64,000 nucleotides of DNA from DAOPZC01 sp035353175 (GTDB lineage: Bacteria > Verrucomicrobiota > Kiritimatiellia > RFP12 > UBA1067). The translations under genes and the position numbers were made by a program. A model generated the notes under the pieces. It did not search any database. It had not been told where the DNA came from and was given only the letters and a program-made list of their open reading frames with translations. Below are positions 8,801 through 15,049 of this stretch, piece by piece (the stretch's first letter is position 1; the number at the start of each line of letters is the position of its first letter). Location of the stretch: NCBI GenBank assembly GCA_035353175.1, contig DAOPZC010000017.1, forward strand, positions 1 through 64,000. Reading direction: 5' to 3'.

Positions 8801-10186
8801 TGCGGGAGAGAAGCGCATGAAAGGGGGGTAAACCGCTCCCTCGCGGCGGTAGTTGAAGCAATAGTAGCCGGGAATCCGGCTGGCGATGCTGCCGTCCTTG
8901 CGCAGCATAACAACGGCAGGCAGGTTCACAAACGTCTTGTCCGGCAAGGTGAGCAGGCGCTCAAAGGCCAGTATTTTCTCCACCTGCGCCCATCCCGCCT
9001 CAGGTGTGATCCCGTGCCGCGTCATGTAGCTCGTGCCGTTCAGTCCGGCCCGCCGGTCCGCCGCATTCAGCTTATTCGTGAAAAGCGCGTGTGTCATCGG
9101 TGAACCCGCGAACATGCCATCGCGAGACGGTATGCTGATCACAGCAAGCGCCAGTTTGTTTGTCCTCGCAAACTCCTTGAACGCCTCGGTCTGCAAGACA
9201 TCATCCTCGAACCCCGCACAGTAAGGGCACCACATCGCGGTGAAAAACACCATCGTCCGAGCGTCTTCTTCCACACTCTGAGCCACGGCATTGGTTGCAG
9301 CGTCGAGATCCATCGTCCACTCGCCGAAGCTGAACGGCTCACCAACATAGCGCGGATTATGGATATTGATTTCCGCCTCGCCGACCATCTCGACAACGCG
9401 TGTCTCGTCGGTCTCCCCCGCCGCGCTTAACGTCACCGTCACCGTCCCGCCGACCCTGTGTCCTTCGTTTTTGACGAAGATGTTCCTGTTGGTCTCCCCG
9501 TCGGCCCAGACCAACGTTTCGCTCCAGTTGGTGACACCTCCGCCCTCCAGCGTGCGCGCGTAGGACAAGGTGTTCGTCAGTGTTCCGGACGAACCAAAGG
9601 CCCGGACCAAAGGCAAGGGAGCCGCCAAGGTTCCGGGTTCCATCTCGGCCGTCGCCGTAAACCCGAACCTCGTCCGTCCGTGGTAGCAAAAGTCCGCCAC
9701 GAAACGCTCGATTTGCGCGATGAGCGTTTGCGCGTCCGCGCGGTAAGGATACCCGGAAAACCGGTAGTCCGCCCGGACGGTCCCGTCTTTCTGCACCCAG
9801 TAAATGCGGATGAACGGATACGACAGGTTGCCGTCGTCGGCCGCCGCGTCGTTAACCCAATCGTAGAGTTCCCCCGGCAACCCGGTCTTGCCCTCTCCGG
9901 TCACCAACAGCAGTTTTTTGGCCTGCCGCCACGCCGTAAATTCTGGCGTGTTCACCGCCAGGTCAATCACCTCGGAACAACGGGAACAACCGGTGTTGGA
10001 CCAGAAGCCCAAAACCGGGATGCCGGTCTCCTGCGCCACTGCCAGCGCCTTCGTCAGGCTGAGGTGCCATTCGCCCGGCACGATCGGCTCGCCCGCGGGT
10101 GTCGCCGGAATACTTCCCGCCGCCGCACGCCACGCGACACACCACAGCGCCGCCATCGTCATCAGTGCCATTCTGACCGTTCTCAT
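5879..10186 (-). CDS. Giant secreted protein: two thioredoxin-like domains plus Calx-beta/Ig-like repeats
   Basis: A 1435-residue protein. The ATG at 10186 follows GGAAGGAGG with six bases of spacing and starts a signal peptide (MRTVRMALMTMAALWCVAWR, cleavage near AAAGS). The frame is open 53 codons further upstream without a signal peptide. A first thioredoxin-like domain has C67-S-R-C70; a second has C320-P-Y-C323 in MWCPYC. Calx-beta-like segments (VWADGETNRNIFVKN; SWADGETGTKSVVLPL with TAGEDF) and a putative-Ig segment (LPAGVAAAFDKTSGALKFSG) follow. The C-terminal third is beta-rich and unassigned, with no sorting tag recognised. It should be periplasmic or extracellular, perhaps a disulfide or reductant-linked adhesin-like protein. 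It sits in the ORP-like operon. Confidence 0.85.
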   Translation of the reverse strand: MRTVRMALMTMAALWCVAWRAAAGSIPATPAGEPIVPGEWHLSLTKALAVAQETGIPVLGFWSNTGCSRCSEVIDLAVNTPEFTAWRQAKKLLLVTGEGKTGLPGELYDWVNDAAADDGNLSYPFIRIYWVQKDGTVRADYRFSGYPYRADAQTLIAQIERFVADFCYHGRTRFGFTATAEMEPGTLAAPLPLVRAFGSSGTLTNTLSYARTLEGGGVTNWSETLVWADGETNRNIFVKNEGHRVGGTVTVTLSAAGETDETRVVEMVGEAEINIHNPRYVGEPFSFGEWTMDLDAATNAVAQSVEEDARTMVFFTAMWCPYCAGFEDDVLQTEAFKEFARTNKLALAVISIPSRDGMFAGSPMTHALFTNKLNAADRRAGLNGTSYMTRHGITPEAGWAQVEKILAFERLLTLPDKTFVNLPAVVMLRKDGSIASRIPGYYCFNYRREGAVYPPFMRFSPACNLTRLHEQLAMTRDERVFDHEENNNYAVWTREMLGVQTPRDETLAANDEADFFQLDAVNGTEQRVTVTGPDPVAVSVSIRSNGVAVASAAGRLTDGVSVEATIAGVAAYQVCVLTNDAAFSFTNVASTLRAYRAETTVNLIARECAASVRVATLTNAAGVFGTTMAVQAGQLYRLVAEGAQLVLQPGAFEPVAGPPGVFQALDGGAVALALTADSPDGTFTWQIWNPGTVGFVQTAQSVSETAGEVVIAVERTGGASGVCVVRIAIDPLNTTATAGEDFEDLFAAGLFLSWADGETGTKSVVLPLTDDLGYEGNEAVALSLAVTEGGATPVEGRMHEVVTITENDLPAVGRLMFTEAGIFFAKTSPLTIIAPEGGQVLLGVTRVDGASTAVTGTVTATAGDVWPETLTWANNDREAAKGVVVALPTLAEYPRGVVTVTLTPKGAVGAVSGKRSVTVRLVAENAPFFASDEVAFVAQTAVAFAQKITVLQTEGGGIYMTRLSGSLPAGVAAAFDKTSGALKFSGVPRSAGVFTSVFQVSETRSGRWVAGGAVQVTITVAALGSVNAAATNAITLAEGAVLDSNVPARVAGTLTCSVSSSGRATVRYRMKKGSVAFSSPNWAACDGDGAVSAVIAKGAYGLAIQLTPAGELSAWVTDPDYAYPLTATLAAPVWSAANPATEYEGYYTVVLSPAAATGGLAPLGHSFMTVSLAPAAAKSGRVTYAGYLADGTPYSGSAVLQPMADGTAQMTVFAGNTKHTLAGVFIIAAQADENYRTYPSAVTVREGVAPYWSCGSGHEETSYDIALEAFGGFYSGADSLVDFYGQYEGTGPLRLAAADAVPTSACYGTATALPFVDLTVSESVLGVAAGAANPTGVTLQFKKATGIFRGSMRLPFAIPGRSFTVWSSFAGVLLPGWVGAECQTGCADNEGELPLKPFGMGSYWYRDKVPVEGVGFNTLMSFSAGYPLIIEKAAE

Positions 10187-10298
10187 TGGTAGCCTCCTTC
10201 CGCCTGATTGCTCTACCCGACCGGCGAGAATAGGCAGACGCCCCGCCGGACCGAGGCCCTGTGCGAAACGCCTGCACAACATTCTCAGCCGCTCCGAA

Positions 10299-10631
10299 TC
10301 AACCTTCTTTCGTGTCCAGTGCCGCAAGCCGCTGCTTGACCGCATCCAACTGCCTCTGAAGCGCGTCGGCCCGGCTCGTCAGGACCTGTTTCTCGGTTTC
10401 GCCGGCAGACGGCTCAAAAACCGCGCTCAAACCCGCCCGCATCCAGCCCGGCACACCAGTCGCACGGAACATGTTCCGGTTCCCGCGACCTCCTCGCCCG
10501 CGGCCGAAACCGCATCCGCGGCCAGCGCCCAGTCCCGCAAATCCGGGTTGGGCGTTGCCTGCGCAGAACCCGGCTGCGCGCCCCGTCATCGGACCCATTC
10601 CCGTCGGGCCCATTCCGTTTCCACTTGGCAT
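10299..10631 (-). CDS. DUF5320 family protein
   Basis: A 110-residue protein with the DUF5320 N-terminal signature GMGPMTGRAAGFCAG, a Gly/Arg-rich middle (GRGCGFGRGRGGRGNRN) and a C-terminal coiled coil of about 30 residues (VLTSRADALQRQLDAVKQRL). The ATG at 10631 has AAGGAGG seven bases upstream. The longer open frame upstream is unrelated sequence read through the neighbouring gene. DUF5320 genes repeatedly occur beside COG1433 proteins and MinD-ferredoxin ATPases in anaerobes; the function is unknown. Only two cysteines are present, so metal binding by this protein alone is uncertain. It lies between the second COG1433-like gene and the giant secreted protein gene. Confidence 0.88.
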   Translation of the reverse strand: MPSGNGMGPTGMGPMTGRAAGFCAGNAQPGFAGLGAGRGCGFGRGRGGRGNRNMFRATGVPGWMRAGLSAVFEPSAGETEKQVLTSRADALQRQLDAVKQRLAALDTKEG

Positions 10632-10669
10632 TTTCTGCCTCCTTTTCTCTGTTTCTCCGGGCAATAGGC

Positions 10670-10733
10670 GGCGGGGGTGGCCCCCGGACACATGAGTTGT
10701 CCCGGAGTCTCTCTCCGGAAGCGCACCCCCGCC
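10670..10733 (-). other. Cloverleaf-like inverted repeat in an intercistronic gap
   Basis: A perfect 10-bp outer stem (GGCGGGGGTG at 10670-10679 with CACCCCCGCC at 10724-10733) encloses two smaller perfect stems: GGACA/TGTCC (10686-10690 with 10698-10702) and CCGGA/TCCGG (10702-10706 with 10714-10718). It fills most of the gap between the COG1433-like stop and the DUF5320 start. No T-run follows on either strand, so it is not a standard terminator. It may be an RNA processing or stability element, or a palindromic repeat. Confidence 0.6.
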
Positions 10734-10741
10734 TAAAGCGT

Positions 10742-11125
10742 TCATAAAGATCCGCAACACCGCCCGCTCCCTTGCCGACGCCGGCGCCGCTGGTTGCAGC
10801 AGCCCGGCATGGCGAAGGCGGCGCCGCACAGCGTCCCGTCCAATGACGCCCGGATCACGGCCCGCAACTCGCCCGCCACGAAAGGAACAACCTGAATGCC
10901 GGCGGCCGCAAGCCGCTCCTGCAGCGGACGCGACACAGCGCCGCACACCAGCGTCTGCACCCCGCGGGCCGTCAGCCAAGCGAGCCGCCGCGTGAGGTCG
11001 ACGTCGACCAGATACGCCGCCTCCGCCGTCACGAGCCCGTTCTCGGACTCCACCAGATACAACTGCTTCGCCGTGTCGAAGACAGGCGCGATGCGTTGCT
11101 CCCAAACTGAAAATGCGGTTTTCAC
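10742..11125 (-). CDS. Second COG1433 / NifX-like protein with Cys/Arg-rich C-terminal tail (GTG start proposed)
   Basis: About 127 residues. The core KTAFSVWEQRIAPVFDTAKQ matches the NifB/NifX-associated form of this family (usually MKIAxxxWxxRIxPVFDxA). I therefore place the start at GTG 11125, although an ATG at 11248 would add 41 unrelated residues; no clear Shine-Dalgarno is seen. The domain ends near LDGTLCGAAFAMPGCC, followed by an odd tail with five consecutive Arg and a further CC pair. It would bind a small metal cluster if it behaves like its relatives. It heads the minus-strand ORP-like gene run and has a sigma-54-like sequence immediately upstream. Confidence 0.82.
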   Translation of the reverse strand: MKTAFSVWEQRIAPVFDTAKQLYLVESENGLVTAEAAYLVDVDLTRRLAWLTARGVQTLVCGAVSRPLQERLAAAGIQVVPFVAGELRAVIRASLDGTLCGAAFAMPGCCNQRRRRRQGSGRCCGSL

Positions 11126-11138
11126 GCAACTGTAGTCC

Positions 11139-11152
11139 GCAGTATCCGTGCC
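11139..11152 (-). promoter_or_regulatory. Sigma-54-like -24/-12 element upstream of the COG1433-like gene
   Basis: The minus strand reads TTGGCACGGATACTGC, with GG at 11152-11151 and GC at 11140-11139 separated by exactly 10 bases. This differs from the consensus TTGGCACG-N4-TTGC at one position, the first T of the -12 block. Transcription would begin near 11128, almost on the proposed GTG start, which would make the mRNA nearly leaderless and weakens the call. A sigma-54 activator gene at 12524-13948 gives it context. Confidence 0.4.
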
Positions 11153-11398
11153 AACCTGAAGAACCGCGCGCGAGTCACATCCATATCCTTGTCCGGCAAC
11201 ATGTTGGCACATCCAAGCACCCGTCATGCCGCCCTCATATACGTGCATTTTTGCACTGTTAGCGACTGTTTTCGTTGCGTTTATGCTCTTTTATGGCGGT
11301 TCCCCGGCGCGACGCAGACGCGCTCCCTGTCGGCGGTTGCCGCAGCCTCCCGCCAGGACGCGTTCAGCCCGCGCGTCTGACATTTTTTCGCTCGCGGT

Positions 11399-11427
11399 TT
11401 GACAACGCCTCCCGCGTCGCCTACAGT
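11399..11427 (+). promoter_or_regulatory. Sigma-70-type promoter for the biotin-synthase-like gene
   Basis: TTGACA at 11399-11404 and TACAGT at 11422-11427 are separated by 17 bp. Predicted transcription starts near 11434, about 44 bases before the ATG at 11478. Confidence 0.65.
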
Positions 11428-11477
11428 GGGGCCGCTATGTGTTTCTCTCACATACCAGAGGACCGCAGCAGGGGGAC

Positions 11478-12494
11478 ATGATGATTGACGCAAGGATCGA
11501 AGACCTATTGGGCGAAACCACCGCCGGACAGGCGATCACGCGGCGTGAGGCGGAGGTGCTGCTCGCTCTTCCGGCAGACTCTCTGGAGGCGGCGTTGCTT
11601 TGCGCCGCGGCAAACGTCGTCACGCGGCGGCGCTTCAACAACCGCGGACTTCTGCTCGGCCAGATCGGCGTAGATATGGCCCCCTGCGACGGCGACTGCG
11701 CCTTCTGCTTTTTCGCCCGATCGCACACGTCGGTCCAGCCGGCCCTGCTGCCGACCGATGAAATTGTCCGCCGCTGCGAGCGCTTCGCCGCGGGCGGCGC
11801 GTCCGGCGTGTTTCTGATGACCATGCACCGCTTCGGATTCGACTGGTTCCGCGACCTCTGCGGCACGCTGCGCCGTCGCATCCCTGCATCGCTTGAAATT
11901 CTGGCGAACGTGGGCGACATCTCGCTCGGGCAGATGCGCGAGCTGCGCGCTGCGGGAGTGGCCGGCGCCTACCATGTCTGCCGGCTGCGCGAAGGTGTGG
12001 ATTCCTGCATGACGCCCGCCAGCCGGCTCGCGACGATCGACCGCATTATCGAAGCCGGGCTCGACTGGTACACGCTCTGCGAGCCTGTCGGGCCGGAGCA
12101 CACCGCCGCCGAACTGGCGGAGCAGATCTGGCTCGGCGTCGGTCGCCCCTGCCGGCAGCACGGCGCCATGCAGCGCTTCCCGGTCCCTGGCTCGCCGCTC
12201 TACGCCAAGGGACAGATCCCCCTCCGTCGCCTGAACCAAGTCGCGGCGGTCGTCGCGCTGGCGACGCAGGCCAAGCCCGAAATCAAAAGCATCGCCGTCA
12301 ACGTGACGAACCTCGGCGGCCTTTTCAGCGGCGCGAACGCCTTTTTTCCCGAAGCCGGCGAGCCTGCCGAACAACCGCCAGCGGGAGCGTCCGCCGGTTT
12401 CACAACGGCCCTCTGGCGCCGCAGCTCGGAAATCACGACCGCCGATTGCCGCGACCTTTTGGCCGCCGCGGGCTTCGTTGCCCCCAGCGTCTGA
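11478..12494 (+). CDS. Radical SAM protein of the biotin synthase (BioB)-like group
   Basis: A 338-residue protein with radical SAM cysteines C70, C74 and C77 (CDGDCAFC) after a BioB-like helical N-terminus. Near the C-terminus NVTNLGGLFSGANAFFPEAG resembles the BioB 'GANS-F' region. FARSH directly after the cysteine motif and LCEPVGPEHT differ from true BioB, so biotin synthesis is doubtful and no other bio gene is adjacent. The start is the ATG-ATG pair after AGGGGGAC; an upstream ATG at 11439 has no ribosome-binding site. It lies on the plus strand between the two minus-strand halves of the ORP-like cluster and has its own promoter. It may act on a cofactor, but the substrate is unknown. 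Confidence 0.82.
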   Translation: MMIDARIEDLLGETTAGQAITRREAEVLLALPADSLEAALLCAAANVVTRRRFNNRGLLLGQIGVDMAPCDGDCAFCFFARSHTSVQPALLPTDEIVRRCERFAAGGASGVFLMTMHRFGFDWFRDLCGTLRRRIPASLEILANVGDISLGQMRELRAAGVAGAYHVCRLREGVDSCMTPASRLATIDRIIEAGLDWYTLCEPVGPEHTAAELAEQIWLGVGRPCRQHGAMQRFPVPGSPLYAKGQIPLRRLNQVAAVVALATQAKPEIKSIAVNVTNLGGLFSGANAFFPEAGEPAEQPPAGASAGFTTALWRRSSEITTADCRDLLAAAGFVAPSV

Positions 12495-12523
12495 CCAGAA
12501 CGGAATAACGGCGGGCGGCGGCT

Positions 12524-13948
12524 TCAGCCCCTGGCCGAACCGGTCTGCGCTATGCGGCATGAACGTCCGTCGCGCTCGGGAACCTCGATACCGAGGGCAC
12601 GCATTTTTCGGAACAGCGTAGTTTTGTGGACGCCGAGTTCGCGGGCCGCATCGATCCGGTTGCCTCTGGCGCGCGTCAGCGCCGTACAGATCGCCTGCGC
12701 GTCAAGCGCGGCACGCGCGCCGCGCAGTCCGCCGCCGGCGGCGGGGTTCCCCGCCGCACCCGTCAACGTTTCCGGCAAATGGGCAAGCCCGATGCGCCCC
12801 GTTGGGCAGAGAATGAACGCGCGCTCGATCACGTTCTCAAGCTCCCGCACATTGCCCGGCCAATCGTACGCCATCAGCAGGGAAAGGGCTTCGCTGTCGA
12901 TTCCCGCCACGGCTCTTCCCTGCAGCCGGTTGAACCGCGCGATGAACTGTTCCGCCAGCAGCGGGATGTCCTCTTTGCGGCGTCGGAGCGGCGGCAGCTC
13001 CACGCGTACCACATTGACACGGTAATATAAGTCTTCGCGAAAAGCGCCTTCCCGGCACCGCGCCAGCAGATCCCGGTTGGTGGCCACAATGACGCGCACG
13101 TCCGCCGTCTCCGGGCGCGTCGACCCGAGCGGCTCATAGACACGCTCCTGCAGTACGCGCAGCAAGCGCACCTGCAAAGCCGGGCTGACCTCGCCGATCT
13201 CGTCGAGAAACAGCGTGCCGCCCTTGGCCAGAGCAAAGCGCCCTGGCTTGTCTTTGGCTGCACCGGTGAACGCCCCCGCCTTATAGCCGAACAACTCCGA
13301 TTCCAGCAGCGTGTCAGGCAGCGCACCACAGTTGACCGCCACAAACGGGCCGCCCTTGCGCGGGCTCAGCGCGTGCAGGGTCCGGGCGACAAGCTCCTTG
13401 CCCGTACCGGTCTCGCCCTGAACCAGCACCGTGCTGGGGCTGGCGGCGATGGCGGGCAACACCTCGAACAGGCGCTGCATCACCGGGCTGCGGCTGACGA
13501 GATCGCCCGCGCGGAAACGCCCTTGCAGTTCCTGGCGCAGCGCGTCCAACTCCGACAAGTCGCGGAAGACCTCCGCCCCACCGATGACCTTGCCCTGTTC
13601 GTCCTTGAGCACCGCCGTCGAAATGCTGATCGGTATCCGCTCCCCCTCCGCATTGACGATGTACGCGGATTTGCCGATGACCGGCCGGCCCGTCTTCAGC
13701 GTCTTCTGCAGCGCGCACTCCGCTCCGCACAAGCTGGAACGGAACACCTCCGCGCAGGGACGACCGACAGCCTCCCTGCGCGGCACGCCCGTGATCTTCT
13801 CCGCCGCACGATTGAACGAAGTCACACGCCACCCGGCGTCCACCGTGAACACACCGTCTGAGATGCTTTCCAAAATCGCGTCGGTGGCTGTCGGTTTCTT
13901 CGCCTCGGGGCTCTGTTTTTTCCGTCTCATTTCAAACACCTTGGCCAC
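12524..13948 (-). CDS. Sigma-54-dependent transcriptional activator with PAS sensor domain
   Basis: A 474-residue enhancer-binding protein. Residues 22-135 form a PAS domain with a cysteine set C65, C74 and C78 (C-x8-C-x3-C), a pattern seen in PAS regulators that may sense redox state or bind Fe-S. The AAA+ domain has Walker A GETGTGKE (178-185), GAFTGA (225-230) for sigma-54 contact, and LFLDEIGE (Walker B). A Fis-type helix-turn-helix lies near the C-terminus (RIDAARELGVHKTTLFRKM). ORP clusters usually carry such a regulator. It probably controls the genes at 1-11125 through sigma-54. It is the distal gene of a three-gene operon with the methyltransferase and the 63-residue protein, 8 bp after the former. 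Confidence 0.94.
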   Translation of the reverse strand: MAKVFEMRRKKQSPEAKKPTATDAILESISDGVFTVDAGWRVTSFNRAAEKITGVPRREAVGRPCAEVFRSSLCGAECALQKTLKTGRPVIGKSAYIVNAEGERIPISISTAVLKDEQGKVIGGAEVFRDLSELDALRQELQGRFRAGDLVSRSPVMQRLFEVLPAIAASPSTVLVQGETGTGKELVARTLHALSPRKGGPFVAVNCGALPDTLLESELFGYKAGAFTGAAKDKPGRFALAKGGTLFLDEIGEVSPALQVRLLRVLQERVYEPLGSTRPETADVRVIVATNRDLLARCREGAFREDLYYRVNVVRVELPPLRRRKEDIPLLAEQFIARFNRLQGRAVAGIDSEALSLLMAYDWPGNVRELENVIERAFILCPTGRIGLAHLPETLTGAAGNPAAGGGLRGARAALDAQAICTALTRARGNRIDAARELGVHKTTLFRKMRALGIEVPERDGRSCRIAQTGSARG

Positions 13949-13956
13949 AGTTTACA

Positions 13957-14598
13957 TCACACCGCCCGCGCCGTCACGAGAAAGACCGGGTAGGTTCGCA
14001 TCACACCATCAGCCCCCGGACGCGTGATGCGATAGGCCTCGCGTGAAGTTGAATCCGTGAATCCGGTCTCTCCCAGCCACCGGCTGACGGTCGCACGCTC
14101 AAAGCCGTGATGATAGATGCCGGTCGGGTCCGCATGAAAAGACCCGTCCTCCGCATCCAGGTCAGCTAAGGCAATCCACCCGCCTTCACGCAGCGCGTGA
14201 CGCAAACGCCGCAGCACCAGCGGCACGTCCGACAAATGGTGCAGAGTCATCGAGCTAATGACAAGATCGTAGCGGTCCGGAGGCAATTCCGCCTTGGCCA
14301 CGTCGCAATGCATCGGGAACAGATTCATGATGCCATGAGAACGTGCCTTCTCTTCTAGCACCCCTAACATCCCTGACGAGGCGTCCACCGCGGTGATTTC
14401 CCGGACAAACGGCAACAGCGCCAACGAAACCAGTCCAGTGCCCGCGCCGACATCCAAAACCGTCATGTCAGACCGCAAAGGCACAGCCGTGCGGATCTCC
14501 GCCACAATGGCCCGCGCCAGCGCCACCCGTGCGGGATTCGCGTCCCAGTCTGCCGCCTTTTCATCAAACCGCGTGCTGGTGGTTGCCATCGTTTTCAA
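13957..14598 (-). CDS. Class I SAM-dependent methyltransferase
   Basis: A 213-residue UbiE/COQ5-like methyltransferase. Motif I is VLDVGAGTGLVS (residues 48-59), followed by ITAVDASSGML, CDVAKAELPPDRYDLVISS and SMTLHHL (motif IV region). The N-terminus FDEKAADWDANPARV is typical of small methyltransferases that act on metabolites or metals. It starts by ATGA overlap with the 63-residue gene and ends 8 bp before the sigma-54 activator. Methyltransferases of this kind accompany ORP-type regulators in other anaerobes as far as I recall, but the methyl acceptor is unknown. A second in-frame ATG at codon 4 is an alternative start. Confidence 0.88.
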   Translation of the reverse strand: MKTMATTSTRFDEKAADWDANPARVALARAIVAEIRTAVPLRSDMTVLDVGAGTGLVSLALLPFVREITAVDASSGMLGVLEEKARSHGIMNLFPMHCDVAKAELPPDRYDLVISSMTLHHLSDVPLVLRRLRHALREGGWIALADLDAEDGSFHADPTGIYHHGFERATVSRWLGETGFTDSTSREAYRITRPGADGVMRTYPVFLVTARAV

Positions 14599-14786
14599 TC
14601 TTGTTTTGCCCTCGGCTCATTGGGATTAACACCGTATTTTTTCTGACGTGCCCGCCCGGAGGGACAGCCGCCGCCGGTCAGGGCCATTTCGAGCTTTTGC
14701 AGAAAACCGGCGATCACATTGCCTTTACGGGCCTTTGTACAGACGGGGCAATGGGATTCGCAGAACTCGGCATCGGTTAACTTCAT
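14595..14786 (-). CDS. Small cysteine-containing protein (63 aa)
   Basis: A 63-residue protein with C9, C13 and C16 (FCESHCPVC) and C41 in GGGCPSG, ending KYGVNPNEPRA. The frame can be opened 11 codons upstream, but ATG 14786 has AAGGGACG eight bases before it and gives the cleaner product. The four cysteines could bind zinc or an Fe-S cluster. It is the first gene of the operon with the methyltransferase (4-bp overlap) and the sigma-54 activator, with a promoter at 14898-14926. I do not recognise a named family; similar short cysteine proteins occur near ORP regulators. It may be a metal-binding partner of the cluster. Confidence 0.72.
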   Translation of the reverse strand: MKLTDAEFCESHCPVCTKARKGNVIAGFLQKLEMALTGGGCPSGRARQKKYGVNPNEPRAKQD

Positions 14787-14897
14787 ACGGGGCGTCCCTT
14801 CGTGTACGTTTGAAAACAAGCACGGCGATCACCGCGAGGCCGCGATGGGTCAATGTGCGCGCATCGGTTCGGGTCTCACCTTCCCGCCGTTTTTTTC

Positions 14898-14926
14898 ACA
14901 TTACCCCTACACGCCTTGTTCGGCAA
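14898..14926 (-). promoter_or_regulatory. Sigma-70-type promoter for the 63-aa protein / methyltransferase / activator operon
   Basis: On the minus strand TTGCCG (14926-14921) and TAATGT (14903-14898) are separated by 17 bp. Transcription would start near 14891, giving a leader of about 105 bases before the ATG at 14786. Confidence 0.6.
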
Positions 14927-14940
14927 GCGGTTTTGTAAAA

Positions 14941-14974
14941 GGTGCGATTCCGTTTTACGGAACCGAATCGCACC
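14941..14974. repeat. Perfect 10-bp inverted repeat (hairpin or operator) in divergent region
   Basis: GGTGCGATTC (14941-14950) and GAATCGCACC (14965-14974) pair perfectly, and the 14-base loop contains CCGTTTTACGG, which can pair internally. It lies just upstream of the -35 at 14921-14926 and 75 bp before the recD2 start. No T-run follows, so it is a better candidate for a protein-binding site than for a terminator. Confidence 0.6.
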
Positions 14975-15002
14975 GGGCACGCTTCGTCATCGCGGAATCG
15001 CC

Positions 15003-15031
15003 TTGCCTTGAGCCGGAAACATGACTACTTT
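15003..15031 (+). promoter_or_regulatory. Candidate sigma-70 promoter for recD2
   Basis: TTGCCT (15003-15008) and TACTTT (15026-15031) are 17 bp apart. The start point would be about 12 bases before the ATG at 15050. Confidence 0.4.
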
Positions 15032-15049
15032 GGTATCACTTATCTTGAA

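Larger units (their letters stand above)
11126..11477. promoter_or_regulatory. Divergent regulatory region between COG1433-like and biotin-synthase-like genes
   Basis: A 352-bp gap with no convincing gene. It holds a sigma-70 promoter towards the plus strand (11399-11427), a sigma-54-like element towards the minus strand (11139-11152), and a 10-bp palindrome CAACATGTTG at 11197-11206. The octamers GTGCCAAC (11148-11155) and GTTGGCAC (11203-11210) form an inverted repeat. Open frames across it lack family resemblance and start signals. Confidence 0.55.

Noticed and set aside
10632..11129. N-terminal extension of the DUF5320 protein
   Set aside because: Runs through the COG1433-like gene in another frame; a strong ribosome-binding site marks ATG 10631.
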